DNA of 64,000 nucleotides from NCBI RefSeq assembly GCF_905404315.1, contig NC_066283.1:2790001-2854000 (forward strand), in the 5' to 3' direction. The DNA is from Leptidea sinapis. Taxonomy: Eukaryota; Arthropoda; Insecta; Lepidoptera; Pieridae. The notes under the pieces were generated by a model, which saw nothing but the letters and a program-made list of their open reading frames with translations, was not told the DNA's origin and ran no database searches. A program made the translations under genes and the position numbers. Below are positions 33,301 through 39,136 of this stretch, piece by piece. Each line of letters begins with the position of its first letter. Within the stretch, counting starts at the first letter, position 1.

Positions 33301-35286
33301 CTACCTGGTGTAGAACTTTGGCATCATTTAATATTTGCCATATTATATGCATGGAGTTTGTCCCCGTAACCCGTTTAAATAAAAAATAAAAAATCTTTAC
33401 CAGTGGAAGGCACAGGATGCCGGCTAGATTATGGTTACCACAACGTCGCCTATTTCTGCCGTGAAGCATTATTGTGTAAGCATTACTGTGTCTGAAGCGT
33501 GTCGTTGCTAGTAAAATTACTGGGCAAATGAGACTTAACATCTCATGTCTAAAAGTGACGCGCGCAGTTGTAGTGCCACTCAGAATTTTTGGGTTTTTCA
33601 ACTTGTACGTGGAAGAAAACTCCTTGAAATAGCGCACTGTGGAGGACTGCAACACATCCAGATGGTGGGTATGATATCCTAATTTGTGGCGTGTCGTGCG
33701 AAGGTGGAATTCGGCGCCAAGAGGCTATATCTATACCCATAAATTATTTAAGAATGACAGTTCATTTTCCCTTATTCAATTATAAAAAAATAATAAATTT
33801 TAGAAGGAAAAGCGCTCGCAACAACAAGGGACTGCAAGTTCATAGAGACATCGTCTGGAATCCAGCACAACGTAGATGAACTCTTGGTGGGCATCCTCAA
33901 ACAGATTCGCTTAAAAGAGAACAGAGAGAAGAAGCAGGCAAAGAAAGTTGGGAAACAGGTAAATACTATTTAGGGGTGATATAAAATGATGTTTAACTAG
34001 TGGTTGTACTTAACGGATAATATTTTTTGTGATAACCCTCACTTCTCGGATTAATTACACAAATTAAATTTAGAAACAAGATTTATGAACGTTACGGGAC
34101 TCGAACCCGCAACCTCTCACTTTCCGTGTGAGCGCTCTTCCACTGAGCCAACAGTTCGAGTGAAGTAAAGTTCATAAGTCTTGATATATCTGATGAAGAG
34201 ATGAAGCCACAACCTACGAATTGAACAAAGGCATAATAATAAGGGCGCGAGAGGTCGCGGGTTAGAGTCCCGCATCGGTCATAAATTTTGTTTTAAAATT
34301 TAATTTGTGTAATTTTACTCATTACTTGTATATTCCAGCGACATCGCTTCTCATGTGTGAATGGGTAGATGAAACCTGCAGGTTTTTATTAAACCACACT
34401 TGCCTAGTGATTTTGTCTACTTCACCCACAAAATTTGGATTTTCATTTGCCAAAAAAATACTTTTCATTAAAATATTCTTCATGTAGCGAGGTCATAATT
34501 TGCATATATTGCTGCAAAAGTATTGATCTGATTTTTGTATGACAGCTTTTATAATTGATCAAGTAATTTTCAAGAGTCATTACATAAATAAATATCATGT
34601 CTGGCTGGCTAGTGAATATATTTTTTAAATTGGTCAAATGAATTATTTTTAAACTTGTGGGGCAATGTATATGATTTAACAACAATATCCCAGAAAATGT
34701 TCAAAACAAAAGTATTACGATATTCGAAAGGATTATTAAAAAACGTTTGTGTGGTATAGGTTACTATAAAATAAATTACTTTCTTAATGATTCCACAGAT
34801 TGGGAATGGAGCAACCGCCCTCAGGCTACTAAATAATAACTTTAATTGTACAATATTACTTTGTAAACATATTCAATGATGAAAAATAAAGCCCCGCTGA
34901 GTTTGTTGCGCCCATTCTTCTCAGGTCTGAGGCATTCTTTTGGAATGAGTGGTAGTTTTTGACTTTCAATGAGTGATGTCACATCCTATTTTGAATAAAA
35001 ACATTTGAACTTGATATATTGTGTTTAAATAAATTAGTGGAGAAAGCTTCATTCTTTGCTTAGGCTACATATTGGATTTTTTATTATTTTCGAATCTGTA
35101 ATTTTAGTATTATTGGAAAACAATTTCGAGTTATCTTTTGACGTTTGAATACAGGAGGCAAAACCCTCGAAGATGTCCAGCTCTCGTACTCACATCTCCC
35201 TCAGCATCGCCCGGGAACTGCTGCAGAAGATCTGCATCAACGATATCTCAAAGTCAAAGTCCTGCGAGAATCTTCATGTTCTGTAA
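2518..35286 (+). CDS. Rgk: RGK-family (Rad/Gem/Kir) small GTPase, 8 coding exons
   Basis: Spliced CDS: 2518-3340, 6193-6379, 10444-10543, 11166-11274, 28505-28596, 30917-31109, 33804-33958, 35155-35286. These total 1791 nt, or 596 aa plus TAA. Every intron is GT-AG and the phases match (1,2,0,1,0,1,0). Residues 1-370 are a Ser/Pro-rich extension. Residues 371-553 are a Ras-like G domain with P-loop GDAGVGKT (380-387), NKAD (488-491) and ETSSG (516-520). The usual DTAG is replaced by DHPSTEMS (430-437), as is typical of RGK proteins. Residues 554-596 form a basic/hydrophobic tail ending KSKSCENLHVL, which resembles the conserved RGK C-terminus. The family is membrane/cytosol-associated, inhibits voltage-gated calcium channels and binds calmodulin and 14-3-3; that function is inferred from the family. 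Insects have several Rgk paralogues and I cannot say which this is. No second gene is nested on the same strand, and the introns are full of repeats. Confidence 0.94.
3369..3640. repeat. Repeat fragments just inside Rgk intron 1
   Basis: A 25-bp piece of the SINE-like family A (GGCACTGTATTGTAATGGGC) lies at 3369-3394, only 30 bp past the splice donor. A LINE 3'-end copy (family C) lies at 3487-3640 on the minus strand. The rest of the intron to 4190 shows nothing recognisable. Confidence 0.45.
4195..4395 (+). mobile_element. tRNA-derived SINE, family E
   Basis: The segment has a tRNA-like B box (GGGGTTCAAATCCCGGTAGG) and then the family body, with TGATGAATATTGAAG, TTTATGTATTGATGT and TCAAGATAATTTGTGT. 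Other copies are at 10,735-11,100 (interrupted), 17,735-18,395 (interrupted) and 35,838-35,945. The head has decayed, so polymerase III activity is unlikely now. Confidence 0.65.
4756..5100 (-). mobile_element. LINE 3'-end fragment, family B
   Basis: This shows the same order as the family-B copy at 34,655-35,005 but inverted: ATTCAAATATTTTTATTCAA, the block ACTACCACCCATTCC, a T run, then GCCTGAGGGCGGTCGC and the coding tail. It is 5' truncated like a standard LINE insertion. It lies in Rgk intron 1. Confidence 0.6.
5225..5450 (+). mobile_element. Jockey-type LINE ORF2 C-terminal fragment
   Basis: The + strand carries a frame-broken remnant. Pieces such as LHKAQVRTHIG and SRSEELFHLI match the order in the better-kept Jockey C-terminus at 58,452-58,997 (minus strand). 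There is no open frame; it is a pseudogene-grade relic in intron 1. Confidence 0.5.
5575..5805. mobile_element. RTE-like LINE 3' fragment
   Basis: The block around GACGTCCACTGCTAGACAAA and AAGATCTCCACGAGGATCGG is related to 37,440-37,770 (AAGATCTTCACGACGGTCG and a GCGCTGCCCTCATCCAACC counterpart). Both are decayed copies of one family that has no intact ORF here. Class assignment comes from memory of common lepidopteran repeats. Confidence 0.4.
6193..6379 (+). CDS. Rgk: Rgk coding exon 2 (conserved pre-G-domain region)
   Basis: The acceptor is TTATTTTAG ending at 6192 and the donor GTATAT begins at 6380. It enters in phase 1 and leaves in phase 2. It encodes residues 275-336, including RLRTFSITTKGG (301-312) and the run VNCGDS followed by RRSRSNTSVNS. 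The order R-x-R-x-F-S, T-x-KG, VN-x-GD, then an RRSRS basic/Ser block is the part of the N-terminal extension shared by RGK proteins. The RRSRSNTS stretch is a plausible phospho-Ser 14-3-3 site, inferred from family behaviour rather than shown here. A tRNA-like repeat with a perfect hairpin lies about 100 bp downstream. Confidence 0.9.
6440..6920 (+). repeat. tRNA-like repeat, family F, with a perfect 27-bp hairpin
   Basis: The repeat carries a 72-nt tRNA-like module at 6549-6620, with all seven acceptor pairs possible (GAACGGT with ATTGTTC), a recognisable T arm and a degenerate D arm. A second, truncated module lies at about 6850-6905. Upstream, 6484-6510 and 6517-6543 are perfect inverted repeats around a 6-nt loop. 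Related repeats are at 34,025-34,325 and 60,125-60,515. The anticodon loop has C instead of U at position 33, so I do not call a functional tRNA. Confidence 0.65.
7062..7175 (+). repeat. Dispersed direct duplicate in Rgk intron 2 (copy 1)
   Basis: About 115 bp is shared with 9643-9755: ACCGCTTCCAA near the start, AATGTATTT in the middle, and ACGGCTTAGGA followed by CGCATTTAAC near the end. The copies are diverged by scattered substitutions and small gaps. No known element boundaries are visible. Confidence 0.5.
7440..8820 (+). pseudogene. Decayed Jockey-type LINE reverse transcriptase
   Basis: The + strand holds RT pieces in three frames: GPDGIP; LRTCAPELAPVF; VALVHPIPKKG; KFVINGACSDL; VPQG; and LLHINDMLQISCIHCYA, where the catalytic ADD should follow. 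It then reaches LVQFNPKK. Frameshifts and stops break it roughly every 100-200 bp. Other pieces of the same family are at 57,750-57,940 and 61,484-62,060. It lies in Rgk intron 2 in the gene's own orientation. Confidence 0.75.
8830..10440. other. AT-rich intron DNA without a recognised gene
   Basis: I see no coding signal. The only structures are a short (ATTC)n run near 9480-9500 and the duplicate at 9643-9755. Open frames here are short and AT-driven. Confidence 0.5.
9643..9755 (+). repeat. Dispersed direct duplicate in Rgk intron 2 (copy 2)
   Basis: This is the partner of 7062-7175, in the same orientation 2.6 kb downstream. Shared anchors are AAACCGCTTCCAA, AATGTATTT and ACGGCTTAGGA. Confidence 0.5.
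10444..10543 (+). CDS. Rgk: Rgk coding exon 3 (acidic linker before the G domain)
   Basis: The acceptor is TTGTTCACAG ending at 10443 and the donor GTAATA begins at 10544. An alternative AG two bases later would break the frame. The exon completes Arg337 and encodes residues 338-370, ending SLSTPDEDDLDP. It is Ser/Gly/Cys-rich, then acidic, and joins the N-terminal extension to the G domain. Length is 100 bp, phase 2 in and 0 out. Confidence 0.88.
10735..11100 (+). mobile_element. tRNA-derived SINE (family E) split by a foldback retroposon
   Basis: The SINE body runs 10,735-10,801 and resumes at 11,008 (GTCTTGCAACCCATAG, then AAGATAATTTGTGT). Between them, 10,802-10,995 is a family-D element (ACACGTGTCGAATTG, TATTGGCGGAATTAACACTA). 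The 12-bp AAATATATAGTT is present on both sides (10,790-10,801 and 10,996-11,007), which is a target-site duplication. The insertion sits in the 622-bp intron between coding exons 3 and 4 and ends about 60 bp before the acceptor. Confidence 0.75.
11166..11274 (+). CDS. Rgk: Rgk coding exon 4 (P-loop exon)
   Basis: The acceptor is TTGTCCACAG ending at 11165 and the donor GTAAGA begins at 11275. It encodes residues 371-406. It starts with the first beta strand (IAKYRVVLL) and the P-loop GDAGVGKT (380-387), where Lys386 and Thr387 would contact the nucleotide phosphates and magnesium. It continues through VSQFMTSEYMNTYDASL toward switch I. Phase 0 in, phase 1 out. The next intron is 17,230 bp, the longest in the gene. 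Confidence 0.93.
11275..12530. other. Start of the 17.2-kb intron; faint LINE debris
   Basis: Mostly unrecognised AT-rich DNA. The stretch 11,880-12,060 (TAGGCCTCCTCTAAGACCTT, then TGCTCTCTCTCCCGCG) resembles a common lepidopteran LINE 3' region, but no peptide is readable. Confidence 0.35.
12540..12800 (-). pseudogene. Retroelement ORF tail fragment (GVETLxxxG motif)
   Basis: The minus strand, across two frames, reads FLPFGVETLLACGAQRRGE, then pieces like ISLAIQRGNAASILG. The fragment at 28,740-29,000 (+) shares the motif (FVPSGVETLGLWNP). I recall this conserved tail from reverse-transcriptase-linked proteins in invertebrate genomes; the exact family is uncertain. Confidence 0.45.
13440..13880 (-). 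pseudogene. Jockey-type LINE C-terminus and 3' tail
   Basis: The minus strand reads LRRHVASLCVFYRIYHGECSE, then LFHLIP, PRTTNLWIELP and a YTFLKGRQH-type tail, followed by a 3' UTR ending toward an A-rich tail at about 13,470. It is closely related to 58,500-58,997. Frame changes near 13,640-13,700 mark it as a pseudogene. Confidence 0.75.
14285..14617 (+). mobile_element. Short Helitron-like element
   Basis: It begins TCTATAATAATATTATAAAG and ends GCCGGGTCAGCTAG, with A to the left and T to the right. The 5'-TC, the 3'-CTRR end and insertion between A and T are the Helitron signature. It is 333 bp with no ORF, so it is non-autonomous. A related 3' end, inverted, starts at 14,787. Confidence 0.65.
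14787..15000 (-). mobile_element. Helitron-like 3' end (partial)
   Basis: CTAGCTGACCCGACAGACGT at 14,787 is the reverse complement of a Helitron 3' end and resembles the end of the element at 14,285-14,617. I could not place its 5' end. Confidence 0.4.
15606..16328 (-). mobile_element. SINE-like family A copy, interrupted by a MITE
   Basis: The family-A sequence runs 15,606-15,765 and resumes at 16,207-16,328, ending GGAGCCTCCCAC. Its poly(A) side is the T run at 15,606, so the retroposon is on the minus strand. The gap is a 441-bp inverted-repeat element. Removing the insertion and one TTA joins the two halves into the same sequence seen in uninterrupted copies. Confidence 0.8.
15766..16206. 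mobile_element. PIF/Harbinger-like MITE with perfect 20-bp TIRs
   Basis: The left end AGGTACGGACAGACGTGCTC (15,766-15,785) is matched exactly by its reverse complement at 16,187-16,206. TTA flanks both ends (15,763-15,765 and 16,207-16,209), a 3-bp target duplication of the TWA type used by PIF/Harbinger. The interior is crowded with AGCATGCT-like palindromes, which could be transposase-binding sites. It has no transposase ORF. Confidence 0.85.
16330..16425 (+). mobile_element. Jockey LINE C-terminal scrap
   Basis: CACCATCTGGATGTGTAGCG, then TTCAAGAAACTTTCTTCCAC, on the + strand corresponds to the HHLDVWRCST...SRSFLPRTTKLWNE part of the Jockey protein. It abuts family-A SINE sequence. Confidence 0.5.
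17230..17305. repeat. Family-D foldback fragment
   Basis: CACGAGGCATCTTCAGGAGA and GACTCGTCAAACGCCGGAAC match the centre of family D. The arms are lost. Confidence 0.45.
17327..17640 (-). mobile_element. SINE-like family A copy
   Basis: A nearly full-length copy runs from a T run at 17,327 to CCTCCCACTGG at 17,640. It includes the GCCGCTCAG...CTGAGCGGC hairpin, and is altered near 17,385-17,425. A tRNA-derived SINE follows about 100 bp downstream. Confidence 0.75.
17735..18395 (+). mobile_element. tRNA-derived SINE (family E) interrupted by a Helitron
   Basis: The SINE head (AGCCCAGTGGCTAGCGACC as A box, CCTGGGATCGAAACC as B box) and body run 17,735-17,857. They resume at 18,280 with GTTTATTGTATTGG and a GACAATAATATGTG tail. 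The head is the best-kept tRNA-like start of this family in the window. Confidence 0.7.
17858..18279 (-). mobile_element. Helitron-like element inside a SINE
   Basis: On the minus strand it starts TCTATACGTAATATTATAAA and ends GACGTAGTCGCGGGAAAAAG before CTAG. On the + strand it is flanked by A and T. It is 422 bp with no ORF. The host SINE reads through cleanly when it is removed. Confidence 0.7.
18405..18660. repeat. Foldback element, partial second copy
   Basis: It matches the left arm and loop of 807-1197 (GCACTAAAAAGCATAAAAAT, CCGCCGCGACCC, GATGACACCGACTCC). Only the first part of the right arm remains. Confidence 0.6.
18754..19311. mobile_element. DNA transposon remnant with 14-bp TIRs
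   Basis: The ends are CTTATTCATAATAA and its exact reverse complement, 558 bp apart. The small ORF at 18,954-19,160 has no recognisable transposase motif. I saw no clear target duplication, so superfamily is open. Confidence 0.5.
19312..20570. other. AT-rich intron DNA with a common small repeat
   Basis: Inverted pieces AAAAAAGCGCGGGGT (19,932) and CACCCCACGCTTTTTTT (20,025) bracket an AT-rich loop. The following GAGTTAATCCAACGTTTTGA block resembles 31,840-31,960. No gene is seen. Confidence 0.4.
20571..20872 (+). mobile_element. SINE-like family A copy
   Basis: This full-length copy runs from GTGGGAGGCTCCCTTGCACA to CTCGTCTCGTTTCTTATTTT. It is inserted in the sense orientation relative to Rgk. 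Confidence 0.75.
21638..21900. mobile_element. Foldback retroposon, family D
   Basis: The arms GTGTTAATTGTGCCAATATT..CACGTGTTTCGCCTCTACAC and their reverse complement face each other around a centre with GGCATCCTCAGGAG. Related copies are at 10,802-10,995 and 44,396-44,617. The apparent 137-residue ORF across it is produced by the repeat. Confidence 0.65.
22423..22700 (+). mobile_element. SINE-like family A copy ending in an (AT)n run
   Basis: It runs from ACCAGTGGGAGGCTTCTTTG to GAGCATCCTGCTC, where the usual tail is replaced by a TA microsatellite (about 22,700-22,720). Confidence 0.7.
22730..23890. other. AT-rich intron DNA, no gene recognised
   Basis: Two short open frames (23,023-23,307 and 23,563-23,958) have no recognisable motifs, no splice context and AT-biased composition. 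I see nothing further. Confidence 0.4.
23897..24343. mobile_element. TTAA-flanked non-autonomous element (copy 1)
   Basis: A 439-bp unit is bounded by TTAA at 23,897-23,900 and 24,340-24,343, with short inverted ends GGCGA/TCGCC. An inverted, diverged copy lies at 38,697-39,136. TTAA duplication fits a piggyBac-type origin. It has no ORF. Confidence 0.65.
24425..24560 (+). mobile_element. LINE fragment (inverted relative to 2105-2240)
   Basis: GGGGACCGAGCCTTGAGGAA and ACAAACATAATACAATTTTC match the segment at 2105-2240 in reverse. Confidence 0.5.
24565..26685. other. Intron DNA with scattered LINE debris
   Basis: Around 25,000-25,230 a block (TGGTCTTCCACGCGTACGAT, ATCGTCTGGGCGCCTTTGAA) resembles common lepidopteran LINE sequence without a readable frame. 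A (TTC)n run is at 24,966-24,980. The rest is AT-rich and unrecognised. Confidence 0.35.
26690..27450. mobile_element. Palindromic MITE, family G, split by an unidentified insert
   Basis: Left part 26,690-26,895 and right part about 27,240-27,450 match the continuous copy at 39,720-40,105. The 340-bp insert begins with a T run (26,896) and includes GTTTTGACAGCACTCTGCCA; I do not recognise it. The family's halves are inverted versions of each other (AACATTAAAACA / TGTTTTAATGTT). Confidence 0.6.
27590..28060 (+). repeat. 99-bp minisatellite, about four units
   Basis: The word TATGAC recurs at 27,721, 27,820, 27,919 and 28,018, exactly 99 bp apart, with CAAGATGGCGGATGTGAC in the better-kept units. 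A weaker unit precedes them. Because 99 is divisible by three, a 112-residue frame with a 33-residue repeat stays open (27,778-28,116). I regard the frame as a by-product, not a gene. Confidence 0.8.
28160..28310 (-). mobile_element. LINE C-terminal scrap before Rgk exon 5
   Basis: GTCGTATCGGTTCGAGGAAA and GTAATTGATTCCACAAAGTG match 54,440-54,560. It lies about 200 bp upstream of the exon 5 acceptor. Confidence 0.5.
28505..28596 (+). CDS. Rgk: Rgk coding exon 5 (switch I/II region)
   Basis: The acceptor is TTGTTTCAG ending at 28504 and the donor GTAAGT begins at 28597. It encodes residues 407-437: DDEFGEKSVSVLLDGEE, then MIFIDHPSTEMS. The DHPSTEMS run occupies the place of the Ras DTAGQE motif. 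Loss of the Gly and Gln used for GTP hydrolysis is a hallmark of RGK proteins, which are thought to be weak GTPases. Phase 1 in, phase 0 out. The exon is isolated by 17.2 kb of intron upstream. Confidence 0.92.
28740..29000 (+). pseudogene. Retroelement ORF tail fragment after Rgk exon 5
   Basis: The + strand reads ERMTLVWARGF, then LALSHVQVTSVDAGASTAED and FVPSGVETLGLWNP, with frame breaks. It is the same family as 12,540-12,800 and starts about 145 bp after the donor. Confidence 0.5.
29080..30900. other. Intron DNA, nothing coding seen
   Basis: Contains a short family-D scrap at 29,015-29,075 and a common repeat start near 30,190 (CTATATATGTACTAGTAATT). The rest is AT-rich and unrecognised. 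Confidence 0.4.
30917..31109 (+). CDS. Rgk: Rgk coding exon 6 (NKAD guanine-specificity exon)
   Basis: The acceptor is TTTCTCTCAG ending at 30916 and the donor GTAAGT begins at 31110. It encodes residues 438-501, beginning VENCLSTYEPHACVIVYSVV, with the G4 motif VLVGNKADL (NKAD at 488-491) that reads the guanine base. Phase 0 in, phase 1 out. The strand-helix-strand order fits the second half of a Ras fold. Confidence 0.93.
31120..33395. other. Intron DNA, nothing coding seen
   Basis: A GC-richer patch at 32,200-32,400 stands out from AT-rich surroundings. The block at 31,840-31,960 resembles part of 20,040-20,170. No ORF carries a recognisable motif. Confidence 0.4.
33399..33602 (+). mobile_element. 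SINE-like family A, 3'-truncated, joined to a Jockey fragment
   Basis: From ACCAGTGGAAGGCACAGGAT to GAATTTTTGGGTTTTTCAA, where a minus-strand Jockey C-terminal fragment (33,603-33,720; CGTGGAAGAAAACTCCTTGA) begins. The junction lies about 85 bp before the exon 7 acceptor. Confidence 0.65.
33804..33958 (+). CDS. Rgk: Rgk coding exon 7 (ETSSG / end of the G domain)
   Basis: The acceptor is AATTTTAG ending at 33803 and the donor GTAAAT begins at 33959. It encodes residues 502-553. It contains CKFIETSSG (G5; ETSSG at 516-520) and NVDELLVGILKQIRL, the last helix, then a Lys/Arg-rich run (KENREKKQAKKVGKQ). The basic run begins the C-terminal tail that RGK proteins use for membrane-lipid and calmodulin contacts. 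Phase 1 in, phase 0 out. A LINE fragment and a SINE-like copy end only about 100 bp upstream. Confidence 0.92.
34025..34325. repeat. tRNA-like repeat, family F, inverted pair
   Basis: A minus-strand tRNA-like module (about 34,086-34,160) has D-arm GGCTCAGTGGAAGAGC and T-arm GCGGGTTCGAGTCCCGT. A + strand half-module follows at about 34,240-34,280. The outer flanks (ACACAAATTAAATTT / AAATTTAATTTGTGT) are also inverted. The position-33 base is C, as in the other copies. Confidence 0.6.
34655..35005 (+). mobile_element. LINE 3'-end fragment, family B
   Basis: The coding tail, then GGTTGGAATGGAGCAACCGC-like sequence, the CCCGCTGAGTTTGTTGCGCC block and an A-rich end with TTTTGAATAAAAACATTTGA. It ends 150 bp before the last Rgk exon. 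Confidence 0.6.
35155..35286 (+). CDS. Rgk: Rgk terminal coding exon 8 with stop codon
   Basis: The acceptor is TTTGAATACAG ending at 35154, and the TAA stop is at 35284-35286. It encodes residues 554-596. These include SRTHISLSIARELLQKIC, a helix of the kind that binds calmodulin in this family, and the end KSKSCENLHVL, which resembles the conserved RGK C-terminus. The tail lacks a CAAX prenylation box, again as in RGK proteins. This last exon fixes both strand and family. Confidence 0.93.
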   Translation, partial: EAKPSKMSSSRTHISLSIARELLQKICINDISKSKSCENLHVL

Positions 35287-35309
35287 CTTTGTATACCGAT
35301 GTGATACCA

Positions 35310-35480
35310 ATTAAAAAGACCTAGCTTTAAAACGGTGTAACAGAATTTGTTAAACTAAATCTGTCATTAATTGCCTATTGGTACCCAATAATTATTGTGT
35401 TTGAGCACCAAAAGGGTTGTGTTATTATTAAAAAGTCCTGAATGAAATGAATTCCTGGCTAATTAATCCTTGAAAATAAA
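35310..35480 (+). terminator. Candidate polyadenylation signals of Rgk
   Basis: The 3' UTR holds an ATTAAA at 35310-35315, only 24 nt after the stop, and a canonical AATAAA at 35475-35480. The second is the better candidate because it gives a 3' UTR of about 200 nt. No other gene signal follows before a palindromic repeat starts near 35,530. Confidence 0.45.
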
Positions 35481-35529
35481 TATCATGGTATAAGACTATA
35501 CAGCACTATTATAGTTCTGAAATGGATAT

Positions 35530-36065
35530 ACAATTAGTTATTTATGCAACTGTTATGTAATAAGGGGTATTAAAACACAAATGTGGGTTTATTGATAATA
35601 GTATCACATGAGTGTTTTAAAATCTAATTATCAACAGTTGCATAAAAGAGTTTATCTACACCCATAATATGAATCCTCTATAAAAGATACTGAAACAGCT
35701 TACTGGAAAATTTAAAAAGCCAGTCCTAGTAACCGTAATATCATCCAAAAGAGTGTTATTATGAAAACGGATGATGTAATGTTGTACTGAATTTCATTAC
35801 AACACTTGTTTGGATGATGTAATAATTATTATTATGGTTAGAATTCCGGTAGGTGCAAGCATTTATATGATGAATATGGATGTCTATATGTATTTATGTA
35901 TGTTTAAGAAAGTATAATGTATTAAATATATCGTTGTCTTGCAGCCCATAACCCACCCAAGGACATTGGGTGTTTCAATGTTGGCTATAAGCTAACTGTT
36001 TCAGAATCTTTAATACAGGACTTAAAGCATGGGTGTAGATAAAAGTTATTAAAACACTAATATAG
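35530..36065. mobile_element. Palindromic MITE, family G, split by a tRNA-derived SINE
   Basis: Left part 35,530-35,837 and right part 35,946-36,065 (TGGGTGTTTCAATGTTGGCT, GCATGGGTGTAGATAAA) match the inverted copy at 39,720-40,105. Between them, 35,838-35,945 is a family-E SINE fragment (CCGGTAGGTGCAAGCATTTA). It starts about 240 bp past the Rgk stop, so it may overlap the end of the 3' UTR. Confidence 0.6.
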
Positions 36066-36199
36066 GTGTTCCATGGAATAATGCAATGAATTTAATTGTC
36101 GAAACAAAAGCTTTGTTTTCGTTTATTAAAGGAAGAGTTTACAAGCATGATACTAGTATCACATGAGCGTTTAAAAATCTCAGTATATACTATTCTATT

Positions 36200-37440
36200 A
36201 CTACTCAGTATATTGTTCATTTATACGTCTAGATAGTCTATAACAGCTGTGAAAATGTCGAAAAAAAATAACTTTAGATTAACCTCTATTCTGAGCAATT
36301 CACGCACACTTACACAATGTGTCACCACAAATCGCTCTTGTAAGACGTAGTTTGTCACGCACACTAAACTAATATTCTTCGCCTTTTATTATTGGTTGTC
36401 TAACCCCAAGAGACTATCTAGTCGTATAAATTATCTAAGTATAGTTGCATCATTGACATACAATAAACAACTAGACTTACAATCAAAAATTGTCTGAAGC
36501 AAAAATTTGCCTACGCGTATATTAGGCAGAGTTTTGGTTCAGTTGTGTTTCGACCACGCTTTGAATACAACGCCACGCAATGAGAAAGTGTTCAGTACAA
36601 ACTATCCAAATAACAGCATATCACAAAACTTTAAAAGAATGGAGTATCGTATTTAAGTTAAGTGCCTCCTAAAATTAATAAAATTGTGTTACGAACTTGG
36701 TGTTTCTAACTATTTTGCTAAATAATTATTTTCCAAATGCTAAAACAAAATGTTCTTGCCTCATGTTCGCGTCCGAGCTTCTTATGAGGGTATACAATAA
36801 TAGACTTTGAATTATTGTTAATTTATATGAATGTTTTAATTTCATCTGTTACTGTCCGTCGGCGGCTAGTAATCTAGTTGCTAATTGTACGTCAATTAAC
36901 ATAACTATCAACATATATCTAAAGGGGTGTGAAACCGTTAACTAAAGTCTTGGGACTTTTATGTTAATAGTTCGTTAAAAACATTTATAACTTTGTAGAA
37001 ATATCTGATGTGCTTTTATCGATTCTTTTTAATAACAAACCGTTTGATATTTAATTCCATTCATATCGGATATATATGATTTAGATATTTATCCACCAAT
37101 ATTGGAAACAAAATGGCGTTAATAGAAGAGAATTTAAATAATCATAATTTAATCCTTTTCTATCTTAAGAAACATGAATTGAGAAGTAGTTTGAATGAGA
37201 AATCGGCGGTTTTAACCGTAAGGAAATTTTGTAATGTAAAAAATTAGCTTAACGGTTTCAATCCCTATATATTTTTACATTATTACTACATTAGTTCGTC
37301 TACATCAGCATGGTTCGTTTTACGAATGAGCCATCGTTATCTAACAATTGCACTGGACAAACTTTACACAGAAGACTAATTAAAAACAAAATTAATTGAA
37401 TATAACTACCCTATTAGTAATTTGGGAGGTTTTGCCATAA
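36200..37440. other. 3' flank, nothing recognised
   Basis: AT-rich sequence with no ORF of note and no clear repeat family. Confidence 0.4.
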
Positions 37441-37770
37441 TCGCCACGCTTTGCAGGTGGGTTGGCGATCGCAGTTGATGGTGATGCTCTATCACAAAGA
37501 TGCTGCTGCCCTTCCTTGTATTCCTTAGTCGCCTCTCCCAAAGATCTTCACGACGGTCGTTTAAGCGCTGCCCTCATCCAACCTATTCCGGCGATTTTGA
37601 CCAAAGCATCGGTCCATCTTTTGGCGGGCCTATCAAAATTCGGGCGTCTTCTGGTACGTGGCCACCCGGAGGCCTTTATTGCCCCAACGGCCACTTGCCA
37701 TCGAACTATGTGCCCTGCCCACTGCCACTTAATTTTCGCAATCGGTGACTTTGGTTATTTCTGCTTCGAT
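37440..37770 (+). mobile_element. RTE-like LINE 3' fragment
   Basis: AAAGATCTTCACGACGGTCG, GCGCTGCCCTCATCCAACC and TGTGCCCTGCCCACTGCCAC form a GC-rich block also seen, more decayed, at 5575-5805. The overlapping 110- and 82-residue frames have no intact domain. Confidence 0.45.
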
Positions 37771-38696
37771 CTCGCAGGGAAACTCAGAGCATAGTCTGGA
37801 TCGGGCCTAAGTGGCAACATTTACCTATGATGTGTTATATGTAAATAGGTAAGAAAAGAATCAATATATTCAATATAATCAATTTCTTCCATTCTATCAT
37901 AAGTAATTGTAACATAATATTTTTATATTAATGTATCTACGGTTTCACTTAGAGCTAGATTATTTGATCAACTGCTAAATAGCTTGCGATTTGATTTGCG
38001 AATAAAAAGAAAACTTTTTTTAAATCTAAGCACTAAACATAATAAAATCATTCTATATAAGAACTGGCTAAACATCTTCATACGAATTTCGATTTTTAGC
38101 TGGGAAATATTCGTAACTAAAATTTTAAACGCAGTTAAAGTAAACGAAAGCGCAAGGAGATATTTCTCTATACAAACTTTTCGCCGTGACCGCATTCCAA
38201 AATAAAATAGATTACTTTTTTCGGATAGTAATGTAGCAACCAAAACGTATACGATATCCTTGTTAGACCATAGGTACTTTAAAATGAAGCGGTATCGCGT
38301 TTTATCTTGTGTACTTTGTGAATTTTTTTTTGGAAAATTTTTTTTTAAAGAAATGATAAGATTATATTATAACGTGTCCACTTTACTAAAAATAATACAA
38401 AGAATTCAATTGCAATATTTTTATTTTGACGCGTTTAGCAAAATTAGTCACAATTTTTCGTACAACTCTGAATGAGCGGCTAAGATGAATCTTAAACAAA
38501 TCACGTTTTTTGCTTACAATAACCAAGCTTGTTTATCTAGCAACCCGTAACATAAACCGCATAATGATACCTCTAGCTAACTGTAAGACAAGCGGCTAGA
38601 GCATCTCAAGTGGCCCCGCCGGGTTTGGCGCCAAAACAACTGAGCGGGTAGCGTCTGCAGGCGCACGGGACGTGAGAGCATAGCTTAGGTTTTCTC

Positions 38697-39136
38697 TTAA
38701 GGCGACACTAAATGCCAGCGACCTTGAGCGATATGAGGCTGCCAGCCCGCCATCTATGTAACAAAGCCAATATTTTCAAAATTCTTGCGTGGAAAACAGT
38801 TTACATGTTTACAATCTTCGTTATTCACTACTAATCTGAATAAATTAACCTACACAAATAAGTACAAGCTATAAGAATAACTTTTCTGAGAGAAGTTCCA
38901 AACAAATGGTAACGCCATGCCGAAAAGCTTGTTTAACTTCAAAGAAAAGTGGTAGTGCAAAAAGGCTCGGCAGTGTTAACTATAACCAACAGCAAGCATT
39001 AGCAACCTACAAATAAGACTAAAGGATATGTGTAACACGATTAAATAGTGTTCATAGCTCGAAATGCTATACTTTCACCACAAAACTTGTCTAAAAACAT
39101 CATGTTTGCGTGTTTTCTGCTTACTCTTCGCCTTTA
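38697..39136. mobile_element. TTAA-flanked non-autonomous element (copy 2, inverted)
   Basis: Reverse complement of 23,897-24,343 over its full length (TGGCGGGCTGGCAGCC core, CTTGCGTGGAAAACAG, CTTACTCTTCGCC end). The left flank is TTAA; the right flank has drifted to TTTA. The unit is 432 bp. Confidence 0.65.
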